From Fidelibacterota bacterium (GTDB lineage Bacteria > Fidelibacterota > Marinisomatia > Marinisomatales > J089), in assembly GCA_003695105.1 (NCBI GenBank), contig RFIZ01000071.1, positions 1-9,586 on the forward strand: DNA of 9,586 nt, written 5' to 3'. Position 1 is the first letter of the stretch; each line of letters starts with the position of its first letter. Positions 7,440-9,586 of this stretch are shown here, piece after piece. Made by a program: the position numbers and the translations under genes. The notes under the pieces are model-generated. The model saw only the letters and a program-made list of their open reading frames with translations, was not told the DNA's origin and made no database searches.

Positions 7440-8762
7440 ATGACCAAACATCCAGTCATTGCCATCGTGGGTCGCCCCAACGTGGGAAAATCCACTCTGT
7501 TCAACCGGTTCATTCGCGTCCGTAAGGCGGTAGTGGATGCGACTGAAGGAATCACCCGGGATCGGATTTATGGAGAAATGGACTGGCGGGGTATTTCCAT
7601 GACCATTGTGGATACGGGCGGATATATTCCGGAGGACACGGACATCTTTAACGCTGCTGTCCGCAAACAGGCCCGACTGGCCGTGGAAGAGGCGGATCTG
7701 ATTCTGTTTCTGGTGGATGGGCGATCGGAGCCTACGGCCAGCGATATGGCGTTGGCGCGCCTGATTCATGAAACCGGAAAGCCGGTCGTGCTGGGAGTCA
7801 ATAAATGTGATCATACCCGATGGGACGACCAGGCCTACCTGTATTATGAACTGGGGTTGGAGCCTGTCTTGCCAATCTCAGCCCTCAGCGGCCGGCTCAC
7901 CGGCGACCTGTTGGATCTCATCGTGGAGAAATTGCATCTGTCTCCATCCGGTTCGGGACATACCGGCGAGGAGGAACCGCTGAAAATCACCATCGCCGGG
8001 ATGCCCAATGTAGGGAAATCATCCCTGATGAACGCCCTGCTTCAAAAGGAACAGAGCATTGTTACACCGGTGGCAGGAACAACGCGGGATTCCATCGACA
8101 CGACCTTCCGTTGGTATGGGCGCGACATTATTCTGATTGACACGGCCGGACTTCGAAAACGGATGCGCATCAAAGACCAGATTGAATATTTCAGTACCGT
8201 GCGGACCCACAAGGCCATTCAGCGATCCGATGTAGTTCTGGTGGTCATCGATGCCGTCAAAGGATTCGGAAATCAGGATAAATCCATCGTGGATCTGGTG
8301 ATCAAAGAGGGCAAAGGTTTGGTTCTCCTGGTCAATAAATGGGATCTGGTGGAAAAAGATTCCAATACCATGGTGGAATTCGGACGCACGATCGTGGACG
8401 CCTTTCCCGCCTTAAAAGGATATCCGCAACTGTTCATCTCCGCCAAAACCAGGCAACGGGTATCCCGGGTACTGGATCTGGCCTGGAATGTGGGAGAACT
8501 CCGGAAAAAGACCATACCCACCCGTGACCTGAATACCTGGCTGCAGGGAATTTTACAACAGAATCCACCTCCTGCTGTCCATGGACGCCAGTTGAAAATG
8601 AAATTCGTCTCTCAGGTTCACCGGGCGCCTCCCATCTTTGCTTTTTTCATGAATTATCCCAAGCTGGTGCCCGTGCAATACCGTCGCTATCTGGAAAACC
8701 GCCTCCGGGAAGCCTTTGATCTGGAAGGGGTTCCAATTCGACTGACATTTCGGAAAAAATGA
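7440..8762 (+). CDS. der: Ribosome assembly GTPase Der (EngA), double Era-like GTPase
   Basis: Der is an essential GTPase that binds the 50S subunit during its maturation. At 440 residues it is close to the B. subtilis length (436). First G domain: G1 GRPNVGKST (11-19), G2 GITRD (Thr39), G3 DTGG (58-61), G4 NKCD (121-124), G5 SAL (147-149). Second G domain: G1 GMPNVGKSS (187-195), G2 GTTRDS around 213-218, G3 DTAGLRKR (234-241), G4 NKWD (299-302), G5 SAK (334-336). The C-terminal KH-like domain spans about 357-440 and contains the typical APPIFAFFMNYP. All nucleotide-binding motifs are intact in both halves. The ATG is preceded by AGGA at 7428-7431 with 8 bases of spacing, a modest Shine-Dalgarno. 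The 3' end overlaps the next gene as ATGA. Confidence 0.98.
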   Translation: MTKHPVIAIVGRPNVGKSTLFNRFIRVRKAVVDATEGITRDRIYGEMDWRGISMTIVDTGGYIPEDTDIFNAAVRKQARLAVEEADLILFLVDGRSEPTASDMALARLIHETGKPVVLGVNKCDHTRWDDQAYLYYELGLEPVLPISALSGRLTGDLLDLIVEKLHLSPSGSGHTGEEEPLKITIAGMPNVGKSSLMNALLQKEQSIVTPVAGTTRDSIDTTFRWYGRDIILIDTAGLRKRMRIKDQIEYFSTVRTHKAIQRSDVVLVVIDAVKGFGNQDKSIVDLVIKEGKGLVLLVNKWDLVEKDSNTMVEFGRTIVDAFPALKGYPQLFISAKTRQRVSRVLDLAWNVGELRKKTIPTRDLNTWLQGILQQNPPPAVHGRQLKMKFVSQVHRAPPIFAFFMNYPKLVPVQYRRYLENRLREAFDLEGVPIRLTFRKK

Positions 8763-9361
8763 TGGTGACTGTCCGCCAACCGGTCCGGATTCAGTTCAAG
8801 GTCAAACGCTCAGAGTTTATCGCGGACCTGTTTCCGGTCCAGTCAAGGAGTGAGGTGGAAGCGGTACTTCGAACCCGAAAAAAAGAGCATCCCAAGGCCC
8901 GGCATATTTGTTGGGCCTACCGGTTGTACCACCCGGAGTCGGTGGTAGAATACGGTTCCGATGCGGGGGAACCCTCCGGTACAGCCGGAACACCCATCCT
9001 GCATCAATTGCAGCGCCGGAATTTGGTTCAGTGTGGCCTGACGGTGGTGCGATATTTTGGCGGAATAAAACTGGGTATCCGAGGATTGATCGATGCCTAC
9101 GGCCAGGCGGCGGCCAACGCCGTGGATGCGGCACAGTGTGTGCGATTCGTTCCCGTGACCCAGGGTCTCCTGATGGCTCCCTTCCGGCATATCGGCGACC
9201 TCAATCGGATCGTATCCAACCTGGAAGGCAGAATCGTTCAGGATTTATCCGGCGAAACTATACGCTGGAAAGTGGCGATACCGGATCAGGTTTTGGAGGA
9301 TTTTTCCCGGAAAATTGGGGAAATTCCAAATACGCGATGGGAAAAAATAGAGCAGGCATGA
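8759..9361 (+). CDS. yigZ: IMPACT/YigZ family protein (UPF0029)
   Basis: 200 residues, close to the E. coli YigZ length (about 204). The family signature is clear: HPKARHICWAYR (45-56), SDAGEPSGTAGTPILHQL (67-84) and VVRYFGGIKLGIRGLIDAYG (96-115), followed by the smaller C-terminal ferredoxin-like domain. Eukaryotic IMPACT regulates Gcn2. In bacteria the molecular role is poorly known and a link to translation or ribosomes is only suspected, so the name marks the family and not a proven function. The ATG overlaps the der stop as ATGA (ATGATG, so a second ATG three bases on is possible). With only a weak purine run before it, translation is probably coupled to der, and a shared transcript is likely. 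The stop lies inside the left arm of the inverted repeat at 9350-9426. Confidence 0.93.
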   Translation: MMVTVRQPVRIQFKVKRSEFIADLFPVQSRSEVEAVLRTRKKEHPKARHICWAYRLYHPESVVEYGSDAGEPSGTAGTPILHQLQRRNLVQCGLTVVRYFGGIKLGIRGLIDAYGQAAANAVDAAQCVRFVPVTQGLLMAPFRHIGDLNRIVSNLEGRIVQDLSGETIRWKVAIPDQVLEDFSRKIGEIPNTRWEKIEQA

Positions 9362-9426
9362 TCAACCAAGGAGGTAATAGGAGGACAAAGGAGGGAGTTT
9401 CCAGAGTGTGTGATCGATGCCTGCTC
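9350..9426 (+). promoter_or_regulatory. 15-bp imperfect inverted repeat at the yigZ 3' end with a 46-base purine-rich loop
   Basis: The left arm 9350-9364 (GAGCAGGCATGATCA) pairs with the right arm 9411-9426 (TGATCGATGCCTGCTC) over 15 bp, with one bulged base (G9416) in the right arm. The outer ten pairs are uninterrupted and six of them are G-C. The loop 9365-9410 has 34 purines in 46 bases, is unlikely to fold on itself, and holds three AGGAGG blocks. The left arm includes the yigZ stop codon (9359-9361) and an ATG at 9358; the right arm includes an ATG at 9417. No T-run follows, so it is not a standard terminator. The structure is seen directly; a role in RNA-level control of the downstream lipoprotein gene is inference. 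Confidence 0.6.
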
Positions 9427-9477
9427 CAAGGTATACGAAACGTAAGGATACGTAAAAGGTTCCGGGATAGATTATGA
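9358..9477 (+). CDS. Possible 39-residue basic small protein with a CxxC motif
   Basis: The frame begins MINQGGNRRTKEGVSRVCDR and ends RKRFRDRL. It is strongly basic and has CDRC at residues 18-21. Its ATG overlaps the yigZ stop as ATGA, and its TGA overlaps the lipoprotein ATG as ATGA, the same junction type used elsewhere in the window. Against it: no Shine-Dalgarno before 9358, an unusual load of AGG/AGA arginine codons for this window, the start codon buried in a stem, and repeats that account for much of the sequence. The frame is also the tail of a long open shadow frame under yigZ. It resembles no family I know. A shorter form could start at GTG 9406, 11 bases after the third GGAGG. 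Confidence 0.2.
   Translation: MINQGGNRRTKEGVSRVCDRCLLQGIRNVRIRKRFRDRL
9369..9398 (+). repeat. Three tandem decamers each beginning AGGAGG
   Basis: AGGAGGTAAT, AGGAGGACAA and AGGAGGGAGT follow each other without gaps, so a perfect Shine-Dalgarno core recurs every 10 bases, three times. They lie in the loop of the inverted repeat. None is well placed for the lipoprotein ATG at 9474 (about 80 bases away). The nearest start-like codon at usable spacing is GTG at 9406. The other visible genes have weak or no Shine-Dalgarno, so this cluster stands out. Confidence 0.75.
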
Positions 9478-9586
9478 AACTGAATATCTTTTTATTAACA
9501 GGTCTGTTTCTGGGAGTATTGGGGTGTTCTCATTCTCAGCATCAGGTGGTGACGATCGGTTTCTGGAACGTGGAAAATTTGTTTGA
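9474..9586 (+). CDS. Lipoprotein of the endonuclease/exonuclease/phosphatase superfamily (3'-truncated by window edge)
   Basis: Only 37 codons are visible. MK and a hydrophobic stretch lead to a lipobox-like VLGC with Cys18 as the probable lipidated residue, then a short polar linker (SHSQHQ) and VVTIGFWNVENLF. The FWNVENLF motif is the usual first strand of the endonuclease/exonuclease/phosphatase (DNase I-like) fold, where the Asn and the following Glu bear on metal binding. The natural substrate cannot be told, since the superfamily includes nucleases, phosphodiesterases and lipid phosphatases. Lipidation would place it at the cell envelope, outside the cytoplasm. The ATG is the only start, because TAG at 9468 closes the frame. 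The ribosome site is weak (GGGA at 9464-9467). The 112-base leader after yigZ holds the inverted repeat and the AGGAGG array described separately. Confidence 0.7.
   Translation, partial: MKLNIFLLTGLFLGVLGCSHSQHQVVTIGFWNVENLF

Noticed and set aside
9350..9426. Integron attC site
   Set aside because: A bulged inverted repeat suggested it, but the required RYYYAAC and GTTRRRY ends are absent and the flanking genes are housekeeping, not a cassette array.
9350..9426. Rho-independent terminator of the der-yigZ operon
   Set aside because: The 46-base loop is far too large and no T-run follows the right arm.
9417..9455. 12-codon leader peptide (MPAPRYTKRKDT)
   Set aside because: Its ATG lies in the right arm of the stem, 22 bases beyond the last GGAGG, and there is no run of regulatory codons or attenuator hairpin after it.
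8908..9477. Long 190-codon open frame under yigZ
   Set aside because: It lies in a shifted frame under a well-conserved YigZ-family gene and its translation has low-complexity, Gly/Arg-rich character without any family resemblance. Only the last 39 codons, outside yigZ, are kept as a weak candidate.
1..9586. CRISPR arrays, insertion sequences, prophage or defence genes
   Set aside because: No spaced direct repeats, transposase motifs or phage proteins were found on either strand; gene content is housekeeping plus envelope proteins.

Overview
The window looks like a chromosomal segment of a moderately GC-rich bacterium from the Fibrobacterota-Chlorobiota-Bacteroidota (FCB) superphylum or a related candidate phylum. 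The evidence is a large secreted Asp-box propeller protein with a C-terminal FlgD-like/type IX-type sorting domain, a lipoprotein nuclease/phosphatase of a kind common in that group, and a TAnnTTTG-like promoter element before a tRNA gene. Several start codons have no visible Shine-Dalgarno sequence, which also fits. Genus and species cannot be assigned from the sequence alone.

Layout, left to right. (1) The 3' five-sixths of smc (+ strand, entering from the left edge), the chromosome condensation ATPase. (2) A short convergent gap with a GC-rich hairpin. (3) A two-gene minus-strand unit joined by an ATGA overlap: pepE (aspartyl dipeptidase, cytosolic) followed by a 1120-residue exported beta-propeller protein. 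(4) A tRNA-Gly(CCC) gene on the + strand, divergent from pepE. (5) A + strand run: der (ribosome-assembly GTPase), then yigZ-like IMPACT-family gene overlapping der by ATGA, then a 112-base leader, then the start of a lipoprotein of the endonuclease/exonuclease/phosphatase superfamily that runs off the right edge.

Most of the content is housekeeping or ordinary envelope biology. The most unexpected piece is the yigZ-lipoprotein junction (about 9350-9477). A 15-bp inverted repeat with one bulged base encloses a purine-rich 46-base loop, and the loop carries three AGGAGG blocks at exactly 10-base spacing. The left arm covers the yigZ stop codon. A 39-codon frame with a CxxC motif spans the whole junction and has ATGA overlaps at both ends. 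This could be an RNA regulatory element for the lipoprotein gene, a ribosome loading or decoy site, or a tiny gene. The sequence shows the structure clearly but not its function.
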